Of a stretch of 64,000 nucleotides of DNA, positions 33,924 through 43,089 are shown piece after piece. Every line of letters begins with the position of its first letter. The first letter of the stretch is position 1. The position numbers and the translations under genes were made by a program. The notes beneath the pieces were generated by a model. That model saw only the letters and a list, made by a program, of their open reading frames with translations. It searched no databases and was not told the DNA's origin. This DNA is from Nanosynbacter sp. (GTDB taxonomy: Bacteria > Patescibacteriota > Saccharimonadia > Saccharimonadales > Saccharimonadaceae), in assembly GCA_015257455.1 (NCBI GenBank), contig JABZKD010000003.1, positions 1 through 64,000 of the forward strand, read 5' to 3'.

Positions 33924-34373
33924 CTACATCATATTTTTTGCTTTAATATATTCTTTATGCCATTCGTCCTTATTAAAAGGAAGGACAATAGACTCAGCTG
34001 AATCACCAAAAACCTCCAACTCCGTAATTGCTCTTTTCTGATTCTGATATGCCATATCGTCAATAATTGGCCAAACTTTCATATTCATAATCCATGTAAC
34101 TTCTTTTTCATCTTTACAATATTCATCCAGTAATGCGAAGCATTTATTTGACAACTCGATTCATGTTTTCTCAATGGGTTTACTTATTTGAATCTTTTTT
34201 AGATGTTCTTGTATTACAGCGGCATTATTGTTGGAGACTGTTTTTAAATGTTTTTTCCTTCTACGACTCTCTACCAATCTACATATACAAAAAACTATCA
34301 AAAAGACTAAGATTATACATGATAAAACAAATAATGTTATGTTTTTTGGTGTCCAGATAGTGATACTACTCAT
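33924..34373 (-). pseudogene. Small membrane protein gene split by an in-frame TGA
   Basis: The frame opens with MSSITIW, one transmembrane helix (about 12-35), RRRKK and a polar tail ending ISKPIEKT, then TGA at 34161-34163. The same frame continues without another stop (IELSNKCFALLDEYC...) to 33924, giving a virtual protein of about 149 residues. The second half has only a TTG start and no ribosome site. The first ATG has AAAGG and a TATAAT upstream. A nonsense mutation is the simplest reading. No homologue recognised. Confidence 0.6.
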
Positions 34374-34516
34374 TTAATACCTTTCTATTCGAATTATATC
34401 ATTAACGTCATATGGATAATTTATTATTTTTCATGTTGATTCAGTATTTACTAGTTCGAAATTGTTTGGGAACCTAACGGATATAAGATTATTTTTTATG
34501 TTAGTATAATTTTAAA

Positions 34517-36247
34517 CTATTTATCAAAATATTTTTCAAGATATTCACGAAGCTCTTTATCGCAAGTATAAATATATACGCCTTTAACTGCGCGGTTCAT
34601 GAGGATGCGATAAGTTCTCAGTACCTGCTCAAGAATATCATCTTCATTAATCTTTTCATTATTAGCCACTTGGCGCTGACTGCGTTTCATGGCACCAGAG
34701 TCTGCGCAAGCTTCACGATTAAAGATAAGCTTTCCGTCACGATAGATTAAGTCGTTACCAATAATAATTCCAACATAATTTAAGTCATCACCTTGAACAG
34801 TATAAATACTACCGACTTCATTTACCGATTCCTTAGAACCAATCCAGTTATCTTGGGTACTGTTCCAGCGAAACTTCATGCCGTCAATTTCAATATCATA
34901 TAGATTTTTGTCATTCTTGGAGCTCCACTTCCAGGCGAAACCAGCAACCATGCGTGATAGACCATACTCCGCCTCACGCTTTTTGATAGCATCAGAAAAG
35001 TCTTTGATGTTATCAAAAATTTTCGCCTCAAAACCGTCAAAATATTCTTTTTGTTCTGGCCTAAACCTATTCGACAAAATACCATTGATATAATCAATAT
35101 ATTTCTTACCACCACGCGAACGCATCTGCGTTTTTAAGTAATATTCACGCAAATCAAACTCGCCAGAATATTTTAAAATATCAGATTTACAAATATTAGT
35201 TGGGCGGATGCGCTGCTTATCACTAAAAATTAATACAACATTTTTAGACTTAGCCATAATCCAATCTAGTTCGGTATGAATTTCGGTATTACCAAAGATT
35301 TTTTGGTCTATCTCATGGACTAATTTAGCAGTTTGACCAGATGCGCCAACTTTTAAAAGATGTGCTTCGTCAACCAATGTAATATCAAAGCATTCATTAC
35401 AATTGCCGAATGCAATCGGTGATAAAATTTTAATATTTGCGCCACCTAAATCGATCTTTTTAAAAATCTTAGAGATACGTCCGCGAAGTGACTGCTGCGG
35501 AACTACTAGTGCGATGTTTTTGTTCTTAAAATTTTGATTAATATGTTCAAACTCAAAGAAGATACTAAAATTAGATTCGTCATCAATGTCATCATTTTTA
35601 TTATCAAAAGACTGAAGGTCAGCAAGAAGCTTAGTGAGATAAGTGATAATAATAGTTTTACCTGTACCAGCATCACCATCGATGATAGAGAGGCTCTTTT
35701 TATCTTCATTAATCGCCTCGTCGAGATTTTGCATTACTTCAGTTACAACATTTAGCTGTTCAAAGTTCAAATTCTTATATGGTGAGAATTTAAAAAGCTC
35801 TGAATTATTAATTTCAGAAATAGTCTTATCAGCAATTTTTAAATTTCTTAAACGCTCCCAGATTTCTTCAAAAGTTTTACGATAATTGACTCTATCATAA
35901 TAATCACGGTCACACATCCCGTCATTACGATTTAGAACTTTAAATTTTCCATCACCGCTGAAATACTGAATAAGATACGATTCCAAATCCAATGCGGCAC
36001 TCTTATTAAAAGTCTCATCAAAAACAACTTTGATTGAGCCGTTTCTTAGGCAGGATTTTTCATCGTTTGCCATGTGTTGGCTAATGCGATTTTTAAGATT
36101 GGTTGTTTCGCCGATATAGATTTCACTATTATTATAGATTTGATATACGACTGGCCAGTTTTCCTCCAAATGATCATCCACCGCCAAATTACTGATCGAA
36201 TTTTGGTCGAAAGAATAATTTCTAATTTCGAAGGATTTTTCTGACAT
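34517..36247 (-). CDS. GIY-YIG nuclease fused to DUF2075 (Schlafen-like) helicase
   Basis: 576 residues. A GIY-YIG domain (about 32-110) has VVYQIYNNSEIYIGETTNLKN with an acidic position near E89. The helicase part has Walker A DGDAGTGKT (190-197), DEAH (293-296), VVLIFSDKQRIRP, a TQMRSRGG box, GSIYTVQGDDLNYVG and a terminal YRILMNRAVKGVYIY. DUF2075 proteins recur in defence islands; target nucleic acid unknown. It starts 2 nt after the MazG-like gene stop, so the two are coupled. Confidence 0.88.
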   Translation of the reverse strand: MSEKSFEIRNYSFDQNSISNLAVDDHLEENWPVVYQIYNNSEIYIGETTNLKNRISQHMANDEKSCLRNGSIKVVFDETFNKSAALDLESYLIQYFSGDGKFKVLNRNDGMCDRDYYDRVNYRKTFEEIWERLRNLKIADKTISEINNSELFKFSPYKNLNFEQLNVVTEVMQNLDEAINEDKKSLSIIDGDAGTGKTIIITYLTKLLADLQSFDNKNDDIDDESNFSIFFEFEHINQNFKNKNIALVVPQQSLRGRISKIFKKIDLGGANIKILSPIAFGNCNECFDITLVDEAHLLKVGASGQTAKLVHEIDQKIFGNTEIHTELDWIMAKSKNVVLIFSDKQRIRPTNICKSDILKYSGEFDLREYYLKTQMRSRGGKKYIDYINGILSNRFRPEQKEYFDGFEAKIFDNIKDFSDAIKKREAEYGLSRMVAGFAWKWSSKNDKNLYDIEIDGMKFRWNSTQDNWIGSKESVNEVGSIYTVQGDDLNYVGIIIGNDLIYRDGKLIFNREACADSGAMKRSQRQVANNEKINEDDILEQVLRTYRILMNRAVKGVYIYTCDKELREYLEKYFDK

Positions 36248-36249
36248 CT

Positions 36250-36564
36250 TTATAGTTCCGTATATTTTTTACTATTTCCTTTTGCTTTTTCGATAGGGTA
36301 TTTCTTGGAATTTTTCTCAATTTTTTTCATAACAATTTCTTCGAGATTTACACCAAGTTTATCCGCTAAAAGGATTGCATAGTTTACGACGTCGGCTAAT
36401 TCCTCGCAAACATTTTCTTTATTAAAATTATCATTCCATTGAAAGCACTCAAGAAGCTCCCCAGACTCAATGGCGATTGATTTGGCTAAATTAGCAGGCG
36501 AGTGAAATTGATCCCAATCTCTATCTTTAGTAAACTTCACTACGGCCTTTTTCACGTCTTCCAT
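36250..36564 (-). CDS. MazG-like nucleotide pyrophosphohydrolase
   Basis: 104 residues, all-alpha NTP-PPase fold. The metal-binding acidic motif is AIESGELLECFQW followed by EELADVVNYAILLADKL. It would hydrolyse nucleoside triphosphates to monophosphates; in a defence context that could deplete or sanitise nucleotides. The start at 36564 follows a -10 TACAAT (36576-36571) by 6 nt, predicting a leaderless mRNA that also carries the helicase. Confidence 0.88.
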   Translation of the reverse strand: MEDVKKAVVKFTKDRDWDQFHSPANLAKSIAIESGELLECFQWNDNFNKENVCEELADVVNYAILLADKLGVNLEEIVMKKIEKNSKKYPIEKAKGNSKKYTEL

Positions 36565-36653
36565 AAGGGTATTGTAGCACAATATCTCGCAATCAGTATT
36601 CTTTCGCTTCAACGACTAGGTTATCGTGATCAGATGATTATTAAGTCTTGCTT

Positions 36654-39578
36654 TTATTTTACGGATAACCTTATTATGTTCTTGTCTTTACTATTCTCTT
36701 TTATTACTAGTCCGTGGTCAACTAATAACTTAGCAAACCTCACATTATCGCTGCTTTTACTGAGTCTAATTTTTCTATTTGACATTTCAATTTTATTAAG
36801 TTCACTGTCTGATGATTCACGCATAATTGCAGACAATTCTTCCCTAGACAGAGCAGAGTTTAGTATTAACTTTATCAATTTATCTCTATCTATTTTATTG
36901 AGATATGGAATAATTTCAGAATAGATAAGAGATATTTTATTTTTAATAACGTATTCTACGGCTGTAGTAATACATTCATCAATATCATCTTTTTCAATAG
37001 ATTCTTCAATATTCTTAACGATATAATTTTTTAGATTATTTTTATTACTTTCCATTATTATGAAGAAATCACTCTTTGATATTTTATGTATTTTAATATA
37101 ATCTATCAGAATACTATTATCCAATGAGTCTAGGTTGGCTATATTTATTTCAATAATAATTTTTTCCAAATTATTCTTTATAATCTCCGTGGGTTGCTCA
37201 AAATTTTTTATATTATCAAACGATATACTATTTGCAATATATAATTTAAATAAATTATCTCTTCCATTTTCACAAGTTAATATTGTGTCCGAATAATATT
37301 TCAAAAGACTACAACTTATTTCTTCAATCTTTAAATTTTGCGGGTCCTTTAGACACATAACTGCAATATTAAAGATAACTTCTTTTGCATTAGTATCGCG
37401 CAGCGAAGATAATGAAATACTATTTATTGTTTCGTTTGGATACAGTTCTGCTAGTCTTTTTATTAAGAATATAGGAGGAATACTATATGACATCATTTTA
37501 ATCTGTTGCATGTCTAAATTTTTACAATATTCGACCTCTAGATCTTTTTTATATTTAAAACAATATTTATCAAGAAAAATCATTATTTTTTCAACATTAT
37601 TTTTTGCACTCAATAATACCCGTTCTAGTTTATCTGCGTATTGATCTATATTTTTAATGAGAAAATCAAATAAATAAAAATTATATATACCAGTCGACGC
37701 CCAATCGGTGTTATCCGTATTTTTAATTAATTTATCTATAGACTCTTCGTTTAATACAAAATCGTAGCCTTCTTTGTTGTCGCGAATATAGTTATGGATA
37801 AATCTAAGAGCATTATTTAATTCTCTATCCATACTTTCTGACCTTGAGATAAATCTTACATATCCTTCTGTTAGAAAATTATTTTCAATTAATTCTTTTA
37901 TTATCTCATTTGTACGATTTTTATTATCAATAGCAGAACTAACTGAAGTGGTGAAAAAAGAAAAACAATCCATTTTCGCTAATTTATCAACTTCATTCTC
38001 TGCTAAAGCTTTAGATCTCTTTTCTTCAATATAAGAATTAATAATATCTTGCACTTCTTGTACAGGATAGAGGCCTGACCCATGCCCCTCCCATTCAACA
38101 TAAATGTCTATGTTCTTAATGCTATTTATTTTACGTAAAGTACCTCCATTAGGCTGATATACATCTCCATTAATGCTTATTAACAAGGGTTTACAGTCTA
38201 TTGGTACACCTGAAATCTTTTTTCTAATCTCCTGCCAAATTTCATCCGTTTCATTTTCAATATAGTAATCTGATGTTTGCTTTTTTTGTGATATTTCTAT
38301 ACTATTCTGCTTCTCTGTGGTACACAATTTACGTATCTTATCCAACTGACCTTTTCCAGTAGATATTTTTATAAATTCCTCTGGCTCATATACGCGCAAT
38401 ACAGAGAGTGCAGCTATATTTCTATAATCTTTCTCATCATTCAGATCAAATGTATTTTGATAGGCTATGATATTATTAAGTATAAATTTTACAACACGCA
38501 TATCAGCCGAATGTCTACTTAGGATATTCTCAATACCAGAAAATTTCTCTTCCAACCCGACTTTCTGGCATTCTAATTTAAATATATAACTAAAATTCAT
38601 ACGGGTTAAAAATGGAATAACTGGAATAATTAAGTCAAATATTTTACTGTTAATTTTTTCTACCCCTACTGATTGATTTTTGGACGCACAAAATATGTCG
38701 CTTTTTATTGCGTATATAAATTTTACCGATCCAAATATTTTCTTACGCCTACTATTATTTATAGTAAAGTTAAGCTGACGTAACTCATCAAAAATTCTTG
38801 GATTATTAGCTCTATCCAGGTCTTCGAAAAAGATTACACGACGTTTAGTTTTTTTAAAATAAAAAATCAGAAGATCGATTAACTGTGTAAAATCTGGGTT
38901 CTTGTCTGTTAAATCAATTGACAAATCTTTTGCGGATACACTCTTAATGTTTCCATTTGATATAAATTGAAAAAATAAATTAAAAATTGCAGTAAAGGAA
39001 AGTGTTATTACTAACCATATAATGGTGGATATATCTAGTCTAAAAGAATAGTCGTTTTTTGCTATTAGGTGGGTCATTTCTTGAAATAATTCTGGAATAT
39101 TGATTCTATATATAAAAATATAGAGAGACAAACTTAATACGATGCTTAATAATATAGCCCCCACAAAATAAGTTTTACCAATTCTTATGTACCCACTACC
39201 TTTTAGCTTATTTGGCTTTTCACCATAGTATAATTGCCGCACAATTTCACTCTGCAGATTTTTACTAATCTCTTCATCGTTTTGCGTATTGTTATTGGAT
39301 ATTTGAAATGAGAGAAAAGAAACTGTTTTAGATCTATGAAAAAAATCCCAAATAATGTCATCTCTTAAGCAATTTAAGATACTACTCTTACCTGTTCCAT
39401 AATCTCCATCAAGTGCAATATTATTATCATTTTTATTTGAGAATTTAGTTACATTCTTCAGTTGTTTTACAACATATTGGTTATCATTTGATTTATTTTG
39501 AGGAGAAATAGAAAGAAATACTAACTTATTCTTGGAGTATTTTTTTGAAAGATTATCAAAAAACTTCATTAGATACAT
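36654..39578 (-). CDS. KAP/YobI-like P-loop NTPase with internal transmembrane segments
   Basis: 974 residues. Walker A is LDGDYGTGKSS (about 57-66); two transmembrane helices (about 138-157 and 184-205) sit between Walker A and Walker B, which is RRVIFFEDLDR (about 246-256), a hallmark of membrane-bound KAP-type NTPases such as YobI. The C-terminal 600 residues are helical and Asn/Ile/Lys-rich, possibly a sensor. The -10 TACAAT (39590-39585) ends 6 nt before the chosen ATG. A defence role is inferred from neighbours. Confidence 0.83.
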   Translation of the reverse strand: MYLMKFFDNLSKKYSKNKLVFLSISPQNKSNDNQYVVKQLKNVTKFSNKNDNNIALDGDYGTGKSSILNCLRDDIIWDFFHRSKTVSFLSFQISNNNTQNDEEISKNLQSEIVRQLYYGEKPNKLKGSGYIRIGKTYFVGAILLSIVLSLSLYIFIYRINIPELFQEMTHLIAKNDYSFRLDISTIIWLVITLSFTAIFNLFFQFISNGNIKSVSAKDLSIDLTDKNPDFTQLIDLLIFYFKKTKRRVIFFEDLDRANNPRIFDELRQLNFTINNSRRKKIFGSVKFIYAIKSDIFCASKNQSVGVEKINSKIFDLIIPVIPFLTRMNFSYIFKLECQKVGLEEKFSGIENILSRHSADMRVVKFILNNIIAYQNTFDLNDEKDYRNIAALSVLRVYEPEEFIKISTGKGQLDKIRKLCTTEKQNSIEISQKKQTSDYYIENETDEIWQEIRKKISGVPIDCKPLLISINGDVYQPNGGTLRKINSIKNIDIYVEWEGHGSGLYPVQEVQDIINSYIEEKRSKALAENEVDKLAKMDCFSFFTTSVSSAIDNKNRTNEIIKELIENNFLTEGYVRFISRSESMDRELNNALRFIHNYIRDNKEGYDFVLNEESIDKLIKNTDNTDWASTGIYNFYLFDFLIKNIDQYADKLERVLLSAKNNVEKIMIFLDKYCFKYKKDLEVEYCKNLDMQQIKMMSYSIPPIFLIKRLAELYPNETINSISLSSLRDTNAKEVIFNIAVMCLKDPQNLKIEEISCSLLKYYSDTILTCENGRDNLFKLYIANSISFDNIKNFEQPTEIIKNNLEKIIIEINIANLDSLDNSILIDYIKIHKISKSDFFIIMESNKNNLKNYIVKNIEESIEKDDIDECITTAVEYVIKNKISLIYSEIIPYLNKIDRDKLIKLILNSALSREELSAIMRESSDSELNKIEMSNRKIRLSKSSDNVRFAKLLVDHGLVIKENSKDKNIIRLSVK

Positions 39579-39673
39579 AGTTAAATTGTAACATATTAAA
39601 CAATAATATTGTAAGTTTGTCAAAGTTCTTATGTTTATAATTTCAATTTTAAAACCCCTCTATTATCCACACC

Positions 39674-39702
39674 TTGAAATCCATCCCCACATTTGCTATA
39701 AT
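39674..39702 (+). promoter_or_regulatory. Promoter of rnj
   Basis: TTGAAA, 17-nt spacer, TATAAT on the plus strand; predicted start near 39709 gives an 83-nt leader. Confidence 0.75.
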
Positions 39703-39730
39703 GGGTGTAATTAATATTTCTTGTAACCCG

Positions 39731-39750
39731 AACCTCACTGAGGTTTTTGT
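39731..39750 (+). promoter_or_regulatory. Terminator-like hairpin in the rnj leader
   Basis: AACCTC-ACT-GAGGTT followed by TTTGT lies between the promoter and the start codon. It could act as an attenuator or an RNase J autoregulation site. Confidence 0.5.
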
Positions 39751-39791
39751 GCAAAAATATTTTAATATTAACTTATCTACTTAAGGATTAA

Positions 39792-42056
39792 ATGAATAAA
39801 CAAGAACAAGAGCGTCGTGCGAAGTTGATGCGGATGCAAGCCGAGCGTTTGCCGGAAATCAAGCGCCGTTTTGAGGAAAATCAGAACCGCACTAACTTCG
39901 AAAAAGCCGAGGAAAAACCAGTAGAAACTGGTGCCGCGGTGATTTTTGAGCAGGCGCAAAAACGCAACTTTAACAGTAATTTCAAACCTGGTGGCAAGGA
40001 TTTTCGTGGTAAAAAATCGGATCGCGCAAACGGTGCAAACGGTGCAAACGGCGCAAACAATTCCGACAACCAAAAATCTCGCAATAATCGTCAGAATAAA
40101 AACAACAAAAAGCGTGGTAACCAAGGCAACGCCGCCGAAAATAACACCGCAGCTAACGATAACGATTCTCGCAAAGTGAATCTTTCGGTTTCGACCCGTC
40201 GTGGCGAAATGGTACATCACCAGCGTATGCTTTCACAAGACGTGAATGCCCAGGCCACCCAGCACATCATCGGCGTGCCAGTAAATAAATCTCGCTTCAA
40301 TGGCTACAATGGTGCCCAGGTGACGAACGCCCAACTCAAGGCGGCTCGTCCAGATCCAGAAGCGGTGCGCGTGATTCCAATCGGCGGTGTCGGTGAATTC
40401 GGTATCGGCAAGAACATGACCGTGATCGAATACAAAAACGAAATGATCGTGATCGACATGGGTGTACTCTTCGCTTCGGAAGATTATCCAGGTGTGAACT
40501 ACATGATTCCGGATATTAAATACCTCGAGGATAATCTCAGCAAAGTGAAAGCGATTCTCTTTACCCACGCTCACCTTGATCACATCGGAGCTTGCAAACA
40601 TCTTTTGCCAAAATTTGGTCCGCTTACGCCAATTTATGCCACCGATTTTACGATTGGAATGATTAAGCGCCAAATGAGCGAAGTCGATGACTTGCCAGAA
40701 CTTAATTACAACGTGGTTGACCCATTCAAGCACGAAAAAATTCAAGTTTCCGAACATCTCAGCGTGGAATTTGTTCACATGTTACACTCGATTCCAGGTA
40801 ACTGTGGTCTGGTGATTCGTACTCCGAACGGTGTGATTTACCTCTCTGGTGACTGGCGCGCAGAAGCTAACCCAATCGACCGCCAATCCGACCTTGAACG
40901 TCTCGATGAGATTGTAAAACACGAAGGTATCTCTTTGATGTTGAACGAATCGACCAACATTGATTCCCCAGGCCACCATCCACATTCAGAATATGACGTC
41001 GGTGATAATATCGGCAAGGTGATGGACCACTACGCGAATGGCCGTGTGATTATTTCCTGTTTCTCTTCTCAGATTAATCGTATCGGGATGATTTTGGAGC
41101 AAGCTTATCGACGTGGTCGCAAGGTAGCTTTTGCTGGCTTCTCGATGATTAATAATATCGAAGTGGCGCTTCGTGCCAAGTGTATTAAGGTGCCAAAAGA
41201 CACCGTGATGAAAATGGAAGACATTATTAAGCTTCCTGACGATAAAGTAACGATTATCTGTACCGGTTCGCAAGGTGAATTGAACGCCGTGTTGAACCGT
41301 ATGGTGACTGGCGCGCATAAATTCATTAAGATTAAGGCTAGCGACACCATCGTCTTCTCTTCTAATCCAATTCCTGGTAACGAGCCGCACGTGGTGAATA
41401 CCGTGGATGGGTTACTTCGTGAAGGTGCACAAGTGATTCAAAATGGTAAAACCCACCTCACCAATATTGGCCCACTTCACCTTTCGGGTCACGCCTATTA
41501 CGAAGATCACGTCGATTTTGTGACACGCTTACAGCCTTTGAACTATTTGCCATACCACGGTGAATTCTTCATGATGGAGCATAACGCCGAGATGGCAGAA
41601 AATGTTGTGGGAATTTCACACGACCGTATCTTAGTGGCAGATGACGGCGATATCGTGGAACTTCTACCAAACAAGACAATCCGCAAGAATGGTCGCATCT
41701 CGGTCGGCAATAAGCTTTATGATGATGCCGATAAACCGGTGCACGAAGCAGTAGTGAAGGACCGTATTCATATCTCGCGTGAAGGTATTTTCATGATTGT
41801 TCTGACTATTAGTAAGAAGACTGGCCGCCTGATTAAGACGCCAGATATCGTGTCGCGTGCCTTTATTTACCTCGACAATTCCGAGGAATTAATCGGCAAG
41901 ATTCGTCACTATCTGCGGGTGAAAACTGACAAGTCTATCTCTACCGAACCAGAGGTGAAAGTCTTGAAGGAAGAAGTCAAAGAAGACATCACTCGCATCC
42001 TCTTCGATGCCACTGGTCATACCCCTATCGTGATTCCAGTGATCAATAAAGTTTAA
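39792..42056 (+). CDS. rnj: Ribonuclease J
   Basis: A 754-residue metallo-beta-lactamase/beta-CASP ribonuclease with 5'-exo and endo activity in mRNA decay and rRNA maturation. The catalytic motif is THAHLDHIGA; other conserved blocks are GGVGEFGIGKNM, LSGDWRAEANPID, CTGSQGE and LSGHAYYEDH. The first ~190 residues are a basic, Asn/Gln/Gly-rich disordered extension with NGA repeats, longer than in Bacillus RNase J1 and probably RNA- or partner-binding. AAGGA precedes the ATG. Confidence 0.96.
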   Translation: MNKQEQERRAKLMRMQAERLPEIKRRFEENQNRTNFEKAEEKPVETGAAVIFEQAQKRNFNSNFKPGGKDFRGKKSDRANGANGANGANNSDNQKSRNNRQNKNNKKRGNQGNAAENNTAANDNDSRKVNLSVSTRRGEMVHHQRMLSQDVNAQATQHIIGVPVNKSRFNGYNGAQVTNAQLKAARPDPEAVRVIPIGGVGEFGIGKNMTVIEYKNEMIVIDMGVLFASEDYPGVNYMIPDIKYLEDNLSKVKAILFTHAHLDHIGACKHLLPKFGPLTPIYATDFTIGMIKRQMSEVDDLPELNYNVVDPFKHEKIQVSEHLSVEFVHMLHSIPGNCGLVIRTPNGVIYLSGDWRAEANPIDRQSDLERLDEIVKHEGISLMLNESTNIDSPGHHPHSEYDVGDNIGKVMDHYANGRVIISCFSSQINRIGMILEQAYRRGRKVAFAGFSMINNIEVALRAKCIKVPKDTVMKMEDIIKLPDDKVTIICTGSQGELNAVLNRMVTGAHKFIKIKASDTIVFSSNPIPGNEPHVVNTVDGLLREGAQVIQNGKTHLTNIGPLHLSGHAYYEDHVDFVTRLQPLNYLPYHGEFFMMEHNAEMAENVVGISHDRILVADDGDIVELLPNKTIRKNGRISVGNKLYDDADKPVHEAVVKDRIHISREGIFMIVLTISKKTGRLIKTPDIVSRAFIYLDNSEELIGKIRHYLRVKTDKSISTEPEVKVLKEEVKEDITRILFDATGHTPIVIPVINKV

Positions 42057-42062
42057 GGAATG

Positions 42063-42088
42063 GCCTAGCGCAAGCTAGGCATTTTCCT
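42063..42088 (+). terminator. Terminator of rnj
   Basis: GCCTAGC-GCAA-GCTAGGC stem followed by ATTTTCC, just after the stop; modest T-tract. Confidence 0.7.
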
Positions 42089-42118
42089 GCCTTAGGTCTA
42101 AGGATTAGGGGTTTTCAG

Positions 42119-42150
42119 AAAAAATACCCAGCGTGATCTGGGTATTTTTA
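42119..42150. terminator. Bidirectional terminator between rnj and the rpsF operon
   Basis: AAATACCCAG / CTGGGTATTT stem with A and T tracts; ends the minus-strand operon. Confidence 0.85.
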
Positions 42151-42170
42151 ACTACTAGCTTAGACTGATT

Positions 42171-43088
42171 TTATTCGGCGGAATTATATTTGTCGTAAAA
42201 CTCCTGAGATTTATCGTAATCTTCGGCGAGACCATAATATTTGGCGGCCAATTCATAGTAGAGTTTCTTTAGGTTCTTGGTCAGAGAATTTTCATCCACC
42301 TGATCGAGATAAATTTTCGCCACGTCTGGATTATTCGCAATAAGATAAAGATGAGCGCGATAGAGAGTAAAGAGTTTTTCCAGAGATTCATTACCACTAC
42401 CAAGTTTTTCTTCCAAAGCATCGAGACGCTTCACCGCCTCATCTGGGTCCTGCAAGACATTGTCCTTAAAATTTTCCCCTTCGATGTTATTCGTATCGGA
42501 GAAAAGTAGGTAAGTGAAATTACCAAAATCTTCCCAAGAGGCAACATCAAGATTGAAATTATTCACGTATTCTTCAGGGTTGGCCGTGTAATCGTTCTTT
42601 TTCTTGACATAGGCTTCATCCTTATCTGGATCGATTAATCCGTCGTCGGCGGAAGCTTCAGTCTTCTTTGCCGTGGAGGAGCCGTCTTTTGACTGCTGTG
42701 CAGAGTTAGCCCCAGAAGTACCATCGTGATTATTGGCTTTCGATTTCGCAATCGCCCAAATACCGACGCCAGCTGCCGCGATGATTAATACTGCGACGGA
42801 GACGATGACAGCAATAACTTTCTTATCTAATTTAACTTTGATTTTTTCGTCTGCCATGTCGGAAGTCATAGCAAGTTCTTGCACTGACGGGACATATTCG
42901 TCTGCCGCTGGAGTAGCAGGTGTGGTATTTCCCGTAGGAGTTGCAGATGTGGCGTCCTCCGTAGAGTTGGCTGACGCAGAATTTTCTACTGCAGCAGAAT
43001 TTTCCACTGGAGTAGTGTTTCCTGCTGAAGTGAGATTCTCTACTGAGCTTTCCTCTGGTGGATGAAGATTTGAATTTTCTGGGTTCAT
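42171..43088 (-). CDS. Single-pass membrane protein with TPR-like C-terminus
   Basis: 305 residues: a Ser/Thr/Ala/Asn-rich cytoplasmic N-terminus with ENSA(S/A)-type repeats, a lysine-rich stretch, one transmembrane helix (about 90-112) and an external region whose last 110 residues are repeat helices (ALEEKL, LFTLYRAHLYLIANNP, YYELAAKYYGLAEDY) resembling TPRs. It starts 1 nt after the tlyA-like gene and is last in the rpsF operon. Function unknown. Confidence 0.75.
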   Translation of the reverse strand: MNPENSNLHPPEESSVENLTSAGNTTPVENSAAVENSASANSTEDATSATPTGNTTPATPAADEYVPSVQELAMTSDMADEKIKVKLDKKVIAVIVSVAVLIIAAAGVGIWAIAKSKANNHDGTSGANSAQQSKDGSSTAKKTEASADDGLIDPDKDEAYVKKKNDYTANPEEYVNNFNLDVASWEDFGNFTYLLFSDTNNIEGENFKDNVLQDPDEAVKRLDALEEKLGSGNESLEKLFTLYRAHLYLIANNPDVAKIYLDQVDENSLTKNLKKLYYELAAKYYGLAEDYDKSQEFYDKYNSAE

Positions 43089-43089
43089 A

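Noticed and set aside
33924..34373. Alternative genetic code with TGA as sense
   Set aside because: Only this gene would need it. Others end properly at TGA, for example tatD and the gene at 27464, and core proteins have family-typical lengths.
30779..39790. Attachment-site repeats flanking the island
   Set aside because: I searched by eye for a second copy of the tRNA-Lys 3' end (GGTTCGAGTCCCACC) near 39600-39790 and saw none; no integrase is present, so an integrative element is not claimed.
39777..40220. Minus-strand ORF over the rnj N-terminus
   Set aside because: It is the shadow of the Asn/Gly-rich repeat in RNase J and has no independent start signals.
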